DNA of 17,106 nt from Candidatus Saccharibacteria bacterium UBA3749 (GCA_002371235.1 DFGN01000014.1:1-17106); one strand, 5' to 3'; shown: positions 1-6,373, counted from the stretch's first letter. A program made the numbers and translations. Notes: a model not told the origin generated them from the letters alone.

Positions 1-23
1 CCGCCAGCTTTAGTTCCAGCCAT
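1..23 (-). CDS. N-terminus of a small KGG/YciG-like basic protein (partial)
   Basis: Only the first codons are inside the window, reading MAGTKAGG from an ATG whose complement lies at 21-23. A GGAGT ribosome binding site sits at about 31-35 in front of it. A consensus promoter lies 50 bases further upstream on the same strand. The MAGTKAGG opening resembles the small glycine- and lysine-rich KGG-repeat stress proteins (YciG-like) that I associate with Saccharibacteria, but eight residues cannot prove this. The existence of the gene is better supported than its identity. Confidence 0.5.
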
Positions 24-75
24 TCTAGAACTCCTATTCTGCCCACCAAAATGTTAAATTAATAACTATGAGCTT

Positions 76-104
76 ATTATACCATAGTGCTTATTATTTG
101 TCAA
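76..104 (-). promoter_or_regulatory. Consensus sigma-70 promoter for the partial left-edge gene
   Basis: On the minus strand TTGACA (104-99) and TATAAT (81-76) are separated by exactly 17 bases. Both hexamers match consensus. The transcript would start near 69 and read into the MAGTKAGG gene. Confidence 0.8.
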
Positions 105-193
105 TATGCTAATTCTTTAAAATATGTTGTAATATTGTGGAAAAAACCGAACGGATTTTTTTACTTTTTTACACATTTTGTGGAAAAAAGGTA

Positions 194-222
194 TTGACAA
201 TATGCATTCCGTGAGATAAAAT
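194..222 (+). promoter_or_regulatory. Promoter of a putative small RNA
   Basis: TTGACA (194-199), a 17-base spacer and TAAAAT (217-222) form a near-consensus plus-strand promoter. It lies 60 bases before a strong intrinsic terminator, with no convincing ORF between, so its likely product is a short RNA. Confidence 0.7.
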
Positions 223-228
223 GAGGTT

Positions 229-318
229 AGTTTTAAGTAGGTTAAACTGCGAGGACTACTTAAAATACATGTATGACCTTGGAACCGCCCACAAAACACC
301 GGGCGGTTCCGCTTTTTT
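229..318 (+). ncRNA. Candidate ~90-nt small RNA with two hairpins
   Basis: This segment runs from the predicted start of the 194-222 promoter to a terminator T-run. It holds a perfect 10-bp inverted repeat, TTTTAAGTAG (231-240) with CTACTTAAAA (257-266), followed by the terminator hairpin. No ribosome binding site stands before the only ATGs in it. It does not match a common small RNA that I recognise (not tRNA, 6S, SRP or tmRNA). It could instead be a transcription-attenuating leader for the ABC exporter that starts at 356, but that gene has its own extended -10 after the terminator. Confidence 0.5.
281..318 (+). terminator. Strong Rho-independent terminator
   Basis: GGAACCGCCC (281-290) pairs perfectly with GGGCGGTTCC (301-310) across a ten-base loop. 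The run GCTTTTTT follows at 311-318. Confidence 0.9.
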
Positions 319-340
319 GTGTTTTTTTAAAAAATTTAGA

Positions 341-349
341 TGATATAAT
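341..349 (+). promoter_or_regulatory. Extended -10 promoter of the ABC exporter; transcript probably leaderless
   Basis: TGATATAAT at 341-349 is a perfect extended -10. No good -35 is visible at 16-18 bases upstream. The ATG of the ATPase gene begins seven bases after the hexamer, where transcription would start, and there is no room for a ribosome binding site. The mRNA is therefore probably leaderless. Confidence 0.7.
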
Positions 350-355
350 ATAAAC

Positions 356-1063
356 ATGATAACAATTAAAAATGTCAGCAAGTACTATGGAGATAAAAAA
401 GCCTTAGATAATGTATCCTTCGAGGTGAAACGGGGGGAAATCTTCGCGTTCATTGGGCACAATGGCGCCGGTAAAACTACCCTTATTAAGTCAATCTGTG
501 GGATTTTAGATTTCGAGGAGGGCGAGATATTGATTGACGGTAAGTCGATTCAAGAAGACCCCTTAGAATGCAAGCGAAAAATGGCCTATATTCCAGATGA
601 TCCAGAGCTATATGAAGACATGAAAGCTATTAAATATATTAATTTCATCTGCGATATGTACGACACTCCATCAGAGGTAAGGGAGCCAAATATCCGACGC
701 TACGCCGAGATGTTTGATATGGAAAGTGAGCTTAGTAATACCATTCGATCCTTCTCGCACGGCATGAAGCAGAAAATAGCCCTAATCGCTGCGCTTTCGC
801 ATGAACCAAAAATCCTTATTATGGATGAACCTTTTGTAGGGTTGGACCCGAAAGCAATTTTTGACATGAAGGAGGTAATGAGAGGAATAGTAAAAAATGG
901 CGGAACGATATTCTTCTCTACTCACATCCTGGATATGGCCGAAAAATTGTGCGACAGGGTAGCTATTGTGAAGAAAGGTCAGATTGTGAAAGTAGGCGAC
1001 ATGAAAAAAATTCGTGGTGATAAGTCGCTTGAGAAAGTATTCCTGGAACTCGAGGGTAAATAA
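356..1063 (+). CDS. ABC transporter ATP-binding subunit (ABC-2-type exporter)
   Basis: This 235-residue protein is the cytoplasmic nucleotide-binding subunit of an ABC exporter and powers the membrane protein encoded directly after it. Walker A is GHNGAGKT (34-41). The signature motif is a variant, SHGMKQ (134-139), in place of LSGGQ. Walker B is ILIMDEP (153-159), followed by a D-loop (GLDP) and the switch histidine in FFSTH (H190). The Q-loop position reads IPDDPELY, a form seen in ABC-2 and EcsA-like exporters. Length is normal for one NBD. The ATG is chosen because it lies seven bases after an extended -10. The stop codon TAA shares its last base with the ATG of the next gene, indicating translational coupling. 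Substrate is unknown; peptide, lipid or drug export are all possible. Confidence 0.93.
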   Translation: MITIKNVSKYYGDKKALDNVSFEVKRGEIFAFIGHNGAGKTTLIKSICGILDFEEGEILIDGKSIQEDPLECKRKMAYIPDDPELYEDMKAIKYINFICDMYDTPSEVREPNIRRYAEMFDMESELSNTIRSFSHGMKQKIALIAALSHEPKILIMDEPFVGLDPKAIFDMKEVMRGIVKNGGTIFFSTHILDMAEKLCDRVAIVKKGQIVKVGDMKKIRGDKSLEKVFLELEGK

Positions 1064-2676
1064 TGAATAAGCTTATTTCCCTACTCAAAGCATTGATGTC
1101 AAGCGGAGTGCAACTTTTTAACTATCGCGGCAAGACTGAGCGTTCTAGGCGCGTGATGCCTTTTGTACTGGGCGTATTTATGGGGATACTGATGCTTCTT
1201 AGCGGAAATGCAACGATGGCGGAGCTGAAAGAGACTGGGGATGAGACAACGATTCTTTCAATATATACTATGGTCACAACACTCATTATCGTAATGGAGG
1301 GCAGTTATAAGGCCATAGATTTATTGTTCAAACCACGCGATAACGACACGCTGCTCGCTATGCCAATTAAGAAATCTACTATTATTTTTGCGCGAATGAT
1401 CAAGTTTTATTTATTCGAGATGATATACTGCTTAATTTTCCTTCTGCCTGCTGTTATTGCTTACGCAATGAACGTAGATGTTGGGATGTCGTTCTACCTG
1501 GTGGCGGTGACCATGTTAATACTAATACCAGTAATACCAATGGCGGTGGCCTGCCTTATCGGACTAGTAATTGCAGCTGCATCAGGAAGGTTTAAACACA
1601 AGACTTTTCTCCAAGTTGTATTCTCTTTTATAGTGATGTTTGCTTCAATTGGGCTGGTCTTCTTACTTGACTCATCTCCCGATATTGACGGTGGTGGAAT
1701 GGTGGCGTTTTCCAACAAGATTACAGAATACTATTACCCGGCATCGGCTTTCATCGACCTTGTAACGAAGTTCGATGTGCTGAAGTATTTGATTTTCATC
1801 GCGATTAATCTTGTAGTACTAGCACTGACGGTGTTTATAGTCAGCCGATACTGCTTCCGGATTATTTCACGACTCAACATAGCAAAACGAACCGAAAGCG
1901 TAAAAGCAAAGTATTCCTTCGTGCGACACAGCCAAACTTCTGCAATGGTCAGAAAGGAGATTACACGCTATTTTAATACTCCTGTACTGCTCATGAACAC
2001 GGCGATGGGATTAGTGTTTTTTGCAATAGCAACAGGGGTTCTTTGTTTTAATTTTGACGATATAGCCAATTCGCTTTTATCTTCAACCGACAAATTCCCA
2101 CTTACTTTTGATCAGATGAAATCATTCTTGCCAGGAGTGACATTTGCGATGGTGGCGTTTGCTAGCCTGCTAACTTGTATTACAGCGACAATGATTTCGT
2201 TGGAGGGTGGAGCCATTAATATCCTCAAATCTCTACCAATTAGCGGAATTAAGGTGATTATGACAAAAGTGCTAACCGCAATGATTCTAATTGTACCCGT
2301 GACAGCACTCGGTAGCCTAGTGATGGCGATAAGATTTCAGTTTGGAGTATTAGAGACAATTCTGGTCCTAGTCGGTGTGATACTGTTCCCACTAGTGACG
2401 GAGTTAATTGGCATCTTGATAAACCTCAGATACCCGCGATTTGATGCTGATAACGATACTGTGGTAGTGAGGCAGAGTGCGAGTGTCATGACAGCGACAT
2501 TTCTCGGGCTCGGGATGGTACTTTTGACTGTTTCGCTAATATTTACCACAATTTTCCTGGCAGGACAAATAGCTGGATTATTAATCATTGATGCAGTATA
2601 TCTAATTATTGCGTTATTCCTATACTTCGCAATCGCAATGCGTGGCGAAGAAAAGTTCCTAAAGCTGGCGGCATAG
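1063..2676 (+). CDS. ABC exporter membrane subunit (putative)
   Basis: This 537-residue polytopic membrane protein is encoded with a one-base overlap (TAATG) after the ATP-binding subunit and is its evident partner. Hydrophobic segments recur along the whole length, roughly twelve in all, in two halves split near residues 270-305 by a charged cytoplasmic stretch. That stretch contains KRTESVKAKY and VRKEITRYF. A long permease with this arrangement is typical of ABC-2/EcsB-like exporters with both halves in one chain. No substrate-binding protein is encoded nearby, which favours export over import. The identity of the substrate cannot be read from the sequence. Confidence 0.85.
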   Translation: MNKLISLLKALMSSGVQLFNYRGKTERSRRVMPFVLGVFMGILMLLSGNATMAELKETGDETTILSIYTMVTTLIIVMEGSYKAIDLLFKPRDNDTLLAMPIKKSTIIFARMIKFYLFEMIYCLIFLLPAVIAYAMNVDVGMSFYLVAVTMLILIPVIPMAVACLIGLVIAAASGRFKHKTFLQVVFSFIVMFASIGLVFLLDSSPDIDGGGMVAFSNKITEYYYPASAFIDLVTKFDVLKYLIFIAINLVVLALTVFIVSRYCFRIISRLNIAKRTESVKAKYSFVRHSQTSAMVRKEITRYFNTPVLLMNTAMGLVFFAIATGVLCFNFDDIANSLLSSTDKFPLTFDQMKSFLPGVTFAMVAFASLLTCITATMISLEGGAINILKSLPISGIKVIMTKVLTAMILIVPVTALGSLVMAIRFQFGVLETILVLVGVILFPLVTELIGILINLRYPRFDADNDTVVVRQSASVMTATFLGLGMVLLTVSLIFTTIFLAGQIAGLLIIDAVYLIIALFLYFAIAMRGEEKFLKLAA

Positions 2677-2713
2677 CTGCTACGTATTGTTTGATGACGA
2701 ATGCAGAGTACTT

Positions 2714-2738
2714 AAAAAATCGGCCATTTTGCCGATTT
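2714..2738 (-). terminator. Hairpin with a minus-strand T-run, near-copy of the tRNA-Ile terminator
   Basis: AAATCGGC (2717-2724) and GCCGATTT (2731-2738) form a perfect 8-bp stem. On the minus strand six T residues follow (2719-2714). On the plus strand the tail is only GATTTAAATA, so it could end the ABC transcript less efficiently. The sequence TCTGGTGG at 2748-2755, as in the tRNA-Ile 3' end, precedes it on the minus strand. Confidence 0.65.
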
Positions 2739-2819
2739 AAATATAATCTGGTGGAGGCGAATTGGGCAAGTATTAACACTGTATAGAGAAGATAACCAGA
2801 CGAAATTGGCTTGTGAATA

Positions 2820-2828
2820 TGCTATAAT
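2820..2828 (+). promoter_or_regulatory. Extended -10 promoter of the small membrane protein
   Basis: TGCTATAAT (2820-2828) matches the extended -10 form. No clear -35 is present. Transcription would start about 20 bases before the gene's ATG. Confidence 0.6.
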
Positions 2829-2856
2829 AAAAGCATAAAAAACAGGAGGAGTGGTA

Positions 2857-3189
2857 ATGACTCTAAAAAAAGTAGTTATAGGAGTATTGAACGTAGTATT
2901 CATATATTTCATTATACTTTTTTCAATGATGGTCGATGTTTTTAGTGGATTTGGAATTCCAACTGATATTTATTTTGTACTTATTTCAGCTGACATTTGT
3001 TTAATACTTTTATTATTAATATGTGCCATATTTGATTTAGTTACAATGATAATGCTTAAACGTAGCCATTGCGACAGAAAAGTTATGGAAATCCGAGAAA
3101 AAACAAAAAAATATTTCAAGATTCTAGCTATATTATGTGTCTGTTTTCCAATAGTAATGTTTATATGCGTGTTATCGTTTCGTCACTAG
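2857..3189 (+). CDS. Small three-helix membrane protein, unknown function
   Basis: This is a 110-residue protein that I do not recognise. Starting at ATG 2857 places the ribosome binding site AGGAGG (2844-2849) seven bases upstream. An upstream in-frame GTG at 2851 overlaps the spacing region and is less likely. Three hydrophobic segments are visible, near residues 5-27, 38-63 and 88-106. A basic, charged loop (KRSHCDRKVMEIREKTKKY) lies between the second and third. Its promoter is the extended -10 at 2820. The gene is very AT-rich and stands alone between two copies of a tRNA-3'-end/terminator sequence, so it may have been inserted there. Confidence 0.75.
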   Translation: MTLKKVVIGVLNVVFIYFIILFSMMVDVFSGFGIPTDIYFVLISADICLILLLLICAIFDLVTMIMLKRSHCDRKVMEIREKTKKYFKILAILCVCFPIVMFICVLSFRH

Positions 3190-3343
3190 CTAATAAGGCT
3201 ACTATCAATTAGACCAAATTGTTTAGGGTATTAACAGACAAATTTATAGAGACAAAACAGCACTTTTTACCCCATTTTTCGTGCAAAAATGATGTAAAAT
3301 AGCACTCTAGAATTTGCGAGGTACTTAACAGGAATTTACCACT

Positions 3344-3368
3344 AAAAAATCGGCCAAAATGCCGAGTT
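3344..3368 (-). terminator. Terminator of the tRNA-Ala/tRNA-Ile transcript
   Basis: On the minus strand TCGGC and GCCGA pair around a short loop just beyond the CCA end of tRNA-Ile. Six T residues follow (3349-3344). Confidence 0.75.
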
Positions 3369-3378
3369 TTATAAAATC

Positions 3379-3455
3379 TGGTGGGGATATGTGGACTTGA
3401 ACCACAGACCTCGTCATTATCAGTGACGCGCTCTAACCAGCTGAGCTATATCCCC
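3379..3455 (-). tRNA. tRNA-Ile (anticodon GAU)
   Basis: The acceptor strands GGGGATA (3455-3449) and TATCCCC (3389-3383) pair perfectly. The D-arm is GCTC/GAGC. The anticodon stem CGTCA/TGACG encloses the loop CTGATAA, giving GAU. The T-arm is TGTGG-TTCAAGT-CCACA. The discriminator A and the CCA end are encoded (3382-3379). It is the second tRNA of a minus-strand unit after tRNA-Ala. Confidence 0.96.
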
Positions 3456-3518
3456 AAATTGTTAAGGTTTGGTCGACTTTTCACTAATGCTCAAAGTCGT
3501 CCAATGGGCGTCGCCTCG

Positions 3519-3627
3519 GAAAAGAAAGTAAACTTTCTTTTCGTAGCTTCCTCATTACTTAAAACATGTGCAAGCACCATTTTAAGTAATTCGTCACCTA
3601 CTTGAAAAGTGAACAGGTTCACTTTTC
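3519..3627. repeat. Three perfect 11-bp inverted repeats between two tRNAs
   Basis: The 187-base spacer between tRNA-Ala and tRNA-Ile holds three near-loopless palindromes. GAAAAGAAAGT (3519-3529) pairs with 3532-3542 across AA. ATTACTTAAAA (3554-3564) pairs with 3580-3590 across 15 bases. GAAAAGTGAAC (3604-3614) pairs with 3617-3627 across AG. The first and third share their outer six bases, GAAAAG/CTTTTC. They would fold in the tRNA precursor; a role in processing is inference. I see no gene here. Confidence 0.8.
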
Positions 3628-3642
3628 CCTCGGCTTCTAGTT

Positions 3643-3719
3643 TGGTGGAGTAACAGGGACTCAAACCCTGGACCTCTGCCTTGCAAAGGCAGCGCTCTAA
3701 TCAACTGAGCTATTACCCC
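3643..3719 (-). tRNA. tRNA-Ala (anticodon UGC)
   Basis: The acceptor GGGGTAA (3719-3713) pairs with TTACTCC with one G-U pair. The anticodon stem CTGCC/GGCAG encloses TTTGCAA, giving UGC. The T-arm is CAGGG-TTTGAGT-CCCTG. The A discriminator and CCA are encoded (3646-3643). It comes first in the transcript, the reverse of the Ile-Ala order usual in ribosomal spacers. Confidence 0.96.
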
Positions 3720-3727
3720 GTAAGATT

Positions 3728-3756
3728 ATTTTATCAGATTCTAAAGAATTTTTCAA
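3728..3756 (-). promoter_or_regulatory. Promoter of the tRNA-Ala/tRNA-Ile unit
   Basis: On the minus strand TTGAAA (3756-3751), a 17-base spacer and TAAAAT (3733-3728) lie just before tRNA-Ala. The -35 overlaps the stop codon of the upstream methyltransferase gene. Confidence 0.7.
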
Positions 3757-4322
3757 GATTTCTTGAAAACAACTTGACGGGTCCACTCATACATAGCAAT
3801 TGCAGCGGCAGCACCAACATTAACCGAGCGCGTAGAACCAAATGACTCGATAAATCTGATATCGTGGGCTTTTTCCAATAGGTCTGGAGAGATGCCGCTA
3901 TTCTCCGAGCCAAAAACTAGGGTAGTATTCGGCCTAAAAGATTTCAAATGTAACTCTTTGGCGCGTGGAGTGTTATTTTCGATTGCAACCAATTCCCTGT
4001 TGATTTGAGTTTTCAAAAAGTCCGCCACGGTCGGATGGTGAATGATTTCAAGATACTTATCGGTGCACATGGCGCCGCGACGATTATATTTCTTGCGTCC
4101 AATGATATGAACTTTAGCGACATTAAACGAGTTCGCAGTACGCACGATAGAGCCAATATTAAAATCGTGTTCGACGTTCTCGATGGCGATCTCGAGCGAG
4201 GTGCGCTTCTTAGACAATGCGTCAAAAACTTGTTCATTGAGTAAGCCTTTGTACTCATCAATTAGATTTCTAGTGTCTACTTCGCCATCCTGGTCGAGGA
4301 CTGTTTTTCTGGGGTTTTTCAT
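3753..4322 (-). CDS. SpoU/TrmH-family RNA 2'-O-methyltransferase
   Basis: This 189-residue SPOUT-fold enzyme transfers a methyl group from S-adenosylmethionine to a ribose 2'-OH in tRNA or rRNA. All three family motifs are present: the N-terminal ENVEHDFNIGSIVRTANSF with the catalytic-region N and R, LVFGSENSGIS in the middle, and FGSTRSVNVGAAAAIAMYEW forming the C-terminal knot that binds the cofactor. Length fits a catalytic domain with a short N-terminal extension and no L30e-like domain. The ATG at 4322 lies seven bases after an extended -10, so the mRNA is probably leaderless. The gene is divergent from the MazG-like gene and shares its promoter palindrome. The modified nucleotide (tRNA Gm18, Cm34 or an rRNA site) cannot be assigned. 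Confidence 0.9.
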   Translation of the reverse strand: MKNPRKTVLDQDGEVDTRNLIDEYKGLLNEQVFDALSKKRTSLEIAIENVEHDFNIGSIVRTANSFNVAKVHIIGRKKYNRRGAMCTDKYLEIIHHPTVADFLKTQINRELVAIENNTPRAKELHLKSFRPNTTLVFGSENSGISPDLLEKAHDIRFIESFGSTRSVNVGAAAAIAMYEWTRQVVFKKS

Positions 4323-4329
4323 GTTTCGT

Positions 4330-4347
4330 ATTATATCATGATATAAT
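4330..4347. promoter_or_regulatory. 18-bp palindrome formed by two overlapping divergent extended -10 promoters
   Basis: ATTATATCATGATATAAT is a perfect palindrome. Each half, read outward, is TGATATAAT, and the central CATG is shared. The leftward element serves the methyltransferase (ATG seven bases on). The rightward one serves the MazG-like gene (ATG 20 bases on, after AGGAGGT at 4358-4364). Confidence 0.75.
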
Positions 4348-4367
4348 CTTTACAGATAGGAGGTAAT

Positions 4368-4709
4368 ATGGATTTTGATAAATATCAGAAAGAGGCAGCT
4401 AAGTACGATCTTGCAAAACGGACAACGGACTTAAAAGCGGTGGGGTTTATCGAAAAGGTTCTAGGACTAGTTGGCGAAGCAGGCGAGACGGCAGATAAAA
4501 TTAAGAAAATCTTAAGAGATAAAAATGGTATTGCTTCAGATGAAGACTATGATTTAGTGATTAAAGAACTGGGCGATACACTCTGGTATATTGCCTCGAT
4601 TGCGAGGTATTTGAATGTGCCCTTATCAGAGGTGGCTGACAGGAATCTTAAAAAGCTCGAAAGTCGACAAAAACGTAATAAACTGCACGGCGAGGGCGAC
4701 AACAGATAA
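4368..4709 (+). CDS. MazG-like nucleoside triphosphate pyrophosphohydrolase
   Basis: This 113-residue cytoplasmic protein belongs to the all-alpha NTP pyrophosphatase (MazG) superfamily, which hydrolyses (d)NTPs to monophosphate and pyrophosphate. Typical members clean the nucleotide pool. The helical metal-binding signature is visible as GLVGEAGETADKIKKIL (about residues 33-49) and KELGDTLWYIASIA (about 66-79), which supply the E-x2-E and E-x2-D residues. The C-terminus LHGEGDNR is characteristic of this small single-domain subgroup. The ATG is fixed by AGGAGGT four bases upstream of the initiation region. Exact substrate preference is not deducible. It is the last gene of the AT-rich left flank before the accessory island. 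Confidence 0.88.
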   Translation: MDFDKYQKEAAKYDLAKRTTDLKAVGFIEKVLGLVGEAGETADKIKKILRDKNGIASDEDYDLVIKELGDTLWYIASIARYLNVPLSEVADRNLKKLESRQKRNKLHGEGDNR

Positions 4710-4728
4710 AAATCTAAGCCAAAAATGG

Positions 4729-4759
4729 AAAAAGCCCAGACCATAAGAAGCGCCTGGAC
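4729..4759 (-). terminator. Intrinsic terminator of the 93-aa gene
   Basis: On the minus strand GTCCAG (4759-4754) pairs with CTGGGC (4739-4734), including a G-U pair. Five T residues follow (4733-4729). It sits between the convergent MazG-like and 93-aa genes and marks the left end of the accessory block. Confidence 0.7.
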
Positions 4760-4777
4760 TTTGTGGACAGTACGTTG

Positions 4778-5059
4778 TTACTTGTACTCCCCTATACCAG
4801 CACCGTTAGGAAACAGCCAAATGACTGCTTTTCTGCCACATATCTCCCCTTCGAGTGACATGCCGTTCAGATACTTCTTGTTGCCCTCTTTTACGAATGT
4901 CCATCCTCGACGAGTGTTTCCGAAGATTACCGTCAACGTCATGCGCGCAGGCAGTTGGCTCCAGCGAGATTTTGGGAATCTGCTGTACACTTCGAACTGT
5001 CCTAACCGTTTGGTGTTATTAGCGACCTGGGCTGTCGCACTGTCCTTCTCCGTTGCCAT
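4778..5059 (-). CDS. 93-residue protein of unknown function
   Basis: I do not recognise this protein. The start is ATG 5059 (MATEKDSATAQ), nine bases after GGAGG (5073-5069). An upstream GTG at 5068 overlaps that binding site and is unlikely. The N-terminal 20 residues are polar and probably disordered. The remainder mixes beta-strand-like and glycine segments (RMTLTVIFGNTRRGWTF, GRKAVIWLFPNGAGIGEY). No membrane segment or signal peptide is seen. It has its own near-consensus promoter (5097-5125) and terminator, so it is a single-gene unit. The powerful ribosome binding site and compact layout resemble phage or plasmid genes. Confidence 0.75.
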   Translation of the reverse strand: MATEKDSATAQVANNTKRLGQFEVYSRFPKSRWSQLPARMTLTVIFGNTRRGWTFVKEGNKKYLNGMSLEGEICGRKAVIWLFPNGAGIGEYK

Positions 5060-5096
5060 AATGGTCACCTCCTTCCGAAAAGAACTAGTGTGCTAT

Positions 5097-5125
5097 GTTA
5101 TACCACGTACCGTTCCCTCCGTCAA
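5097..5125 (-). promoter_or_regulatory. Promoter of the 93-aa gene
   Basis: On the minus strand TTGACG (5125-5120), 17 bases, and TATAAC (5102-5097) lie about 40 bases before the ATG. Each hexamer has one mismatch to consensus. Confidence 0.75.
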
Positions 5126-5176
5126 GCATAGGCATCATAGACGAATACCATTATGGTGACTGGTTGGTTTAAAGCA

Positions 5177-5206
5177 TGATAAAGGGCGGACCGTTCGGTC
5201 CGCCCT
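5177..5206 (-). terminator. Terminator after the exonuclease gene
   Basis: AGGGCGGACC and GGTCCGCCCT form a perfect 10-bp stem with a four-base loop (5183-5206). On the minus strand the tail is TTTATC, a short T-run. Between it and the stop codon lie further stems, GGGCT/AGCCC near 5236-5251 and a GC-rich one near 5220-5235 that repeats the GACCGAACGG core. Confidence 0.7.
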
Positions 5207-5271
5207 AAAGGATTTTAACCGACCGAACGGCCGTTAGGGCTCCTTCTAGCCCTTTTGCCCCATTCTCCGGA

Positions 5272-6057
5272 TTATCGCCACCAGGATGCTTTCGCCATCC
5301 TGAACCCGCGCAGTAGTCGCGGCGTTTTTAGCCAGTGGCGGTAGGCAATTGCCGCCGCCGCAGAGTCATACAGGGGGTTATGAGCTCCCCCACTAAACTC
5401 ATCCGGGCTTGGGCTGATCCCATAAACAGCATTATAGCTATCCACGGAAAGTCCAATCTCCGGAATGGCCGCGATGTCCACCAACGGGTAGGGTGCATCC
5501 CAGTCCCCGATGATGCTCATCTGGTGGGCATCCTGGAAGAGCCGGGCCTCGACCGGGACGCCCACATGGACAATCTCGATCGTGGTCCCGCCCCGATGGA
5601 CGGCTCTCCAGGCCATAAACGCCTGAAGCAGTTCTCGGTATGACTTGTGGGTAATTGCCACATTCTCCATCTGAGGAAGGACATTCTCCGCCACCCACTC
5701 GTTCACCTTCCCATTGATGGGGCAGCGCCCAATGAAGCGGGCGATTTCCCTTCCATCTCCACCATACAGGATGGCGCCGATGGCGAAGGCCTGCCCCCAG
5801 AGGCCGTTAGTCTCTGCATCCAACGAAAGGATGCTAGGAGCGACCTTCATGAGGCGACGTTTTTTTAAAAAACCCGCCAGTTTCTTAAAGAGGTTCATCA
5901 TCAATGAATCCCTTCCCGCATCTCTTCGGATGCGTACCCAATTCTTCCCTGGGGTCGGGAAATTTTTGGGCTTCCGCCCGTAAATTTTTTCCTTCCCTGT
6001 CGCGAGATATGCGAACTCGAAGGCTTGGTCTTTCCCACCGTCAGCGTTTTGCCCCAC
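5272..6057 (-). CDS. DnaQ/RNase T-like 3'-5' exonuclease
   Basis: This 261-residue protein has an RNase H-fold (DEDDh-type) exonuclease domain in its C-terminal two thirds. Exo I is LSLDAETNGLWG with D80 and E82. Exo III is HNPLYDSAAAAIAY with the H-x4-D arrangement. At the Exo II position the usual N-x3-[FY]-D reads HVGVPVEARLF, so the aspartate may be replaced by glutamate. The domain resembles the Rv2179c-like exoribonuclease group, by memory of motifs only. Residues 1-70 are basic and poorly conserved in appearance. GTG 6057 is the first in-frame start after a TGA at 6064. Alternatives are ATG 5901/5898 (MMNLFKKL) and ATG 5850 (MKVAPS). It is probably coupled to the preceding 18-codon ORF. 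Confidence 0.8.
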   Translation of the reverse strand: MGQNADGGKDQAFEFAYLATGKEKIYGRKPKNFPTPGKNWVRIRRDAGRDSLMMNLFKKLAGFLKKRRLMKVAPSILSLDAETNGLWGQAFAIGAILYGGDGREIARFIGRCPINGKVNEWVAENVLPQMENVAITHKSYRELLQAFMAWRAVHRGGTTIEIVHVGVPVEARLFQDAHQMSIIGDWDAPYPLVDIAAIPEIGLSVDSYNAVYGISPSPDEFSGGAHNPLYDSAAAAIAYRHWLKTPRLLRGFRMAKASWWR

Positions 6058-6063
6058 CGGGCC

Positions 6064-6120
6064 TCAGATCTTGCCCTCTGACCAGAGGACAATCACTAAG
6101 ATGATGAGTAAAACGGGCAT
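6064..6120 (-). CDS. 18-codon hydrophobic peptide ahead of the exonuclease
   Basis: An excellent ribosome binding site, AAGGAGGTGA, stands seven bases before ATG 6120. The frame reads MPVLLIILVIVLWSEGKI and stops at TGA (6066-6064), six bases before the exonuclease GTG and in the same frame. The peptide is one hydrophobic helix with a charged tail. It may be a membrane peptide, a leader that couples translation to the exonuclease, or the true N-terminus of an anchored exonuclease interrupted by the TGA. Confidence 0.5.
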   Translation of the reverse strand: MPVLLIILVIVLWSEGKI

Positions 6121-6301
6121 TTCTTCACCTCCTTCCTACTCATCTTTTTCTGCCTGTAAACCGTTTATGACGATCGTGAGCAGAGCTGAGTGAATAAATC
6201 AGACTAAATCCTAGTTATATTCTGTTCGGCTCAACTCGCGCGAGAAAGCCCTGCATAACCTCCAAAGTTGCGTTTCACCTTCTAATGAACTATCTTTAAT
6301 T

Positions 6302-6330
6302 ATTATAACACGAACGCGACAGATTGTCAA
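6302..6330 (-). promoter_or_regulatory. Consensus promoter of the exonuclease transcript, with a ~175-nt leader
   Basis: On the minus strand TTGACA (6330-6325), exactly 17 bases, and TATAAT (6307-6302) are both perfect. The leader (about 6295-6121) contains a possible stem GAGTTGAG/CTCAGCTC, and a GGAGG only two bases from an ATG with a 13-codon frame that I do not call. No known riboswitch is recognised. Confidence 0.88.
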
Positions 6331-6373
6331 TGTATAAGAGGTAAACATTGGTGCTGTGTTGGTATGCTAATGC

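Noticed and set aside
4725..5159. 144-codon plus-strand ORF over the 93-aa gene
   Set aside because: It runs through the terminator and promoter of the opposite gene and lacks its own start signals.
5056..5163. Palindromes CCATAATGG (5056-5064) and ACCATTATGGT (about 5147-5157) near the 93-aa promoter as an operator pair
   Set aside because: The first coincides with the start codon context of the gene, and the cores differ. The similarity may be chance, so I do not call an operator.
5901..6092. 63-codon minus-strand frame ending TGATGATG just before the exonuclease methionines
   Set aside because: It has no ATG or ribosome binding site (stop codons directly before a TTG), and third-position composition looks better in the exonuclease frame. 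It remains a weak alternative.
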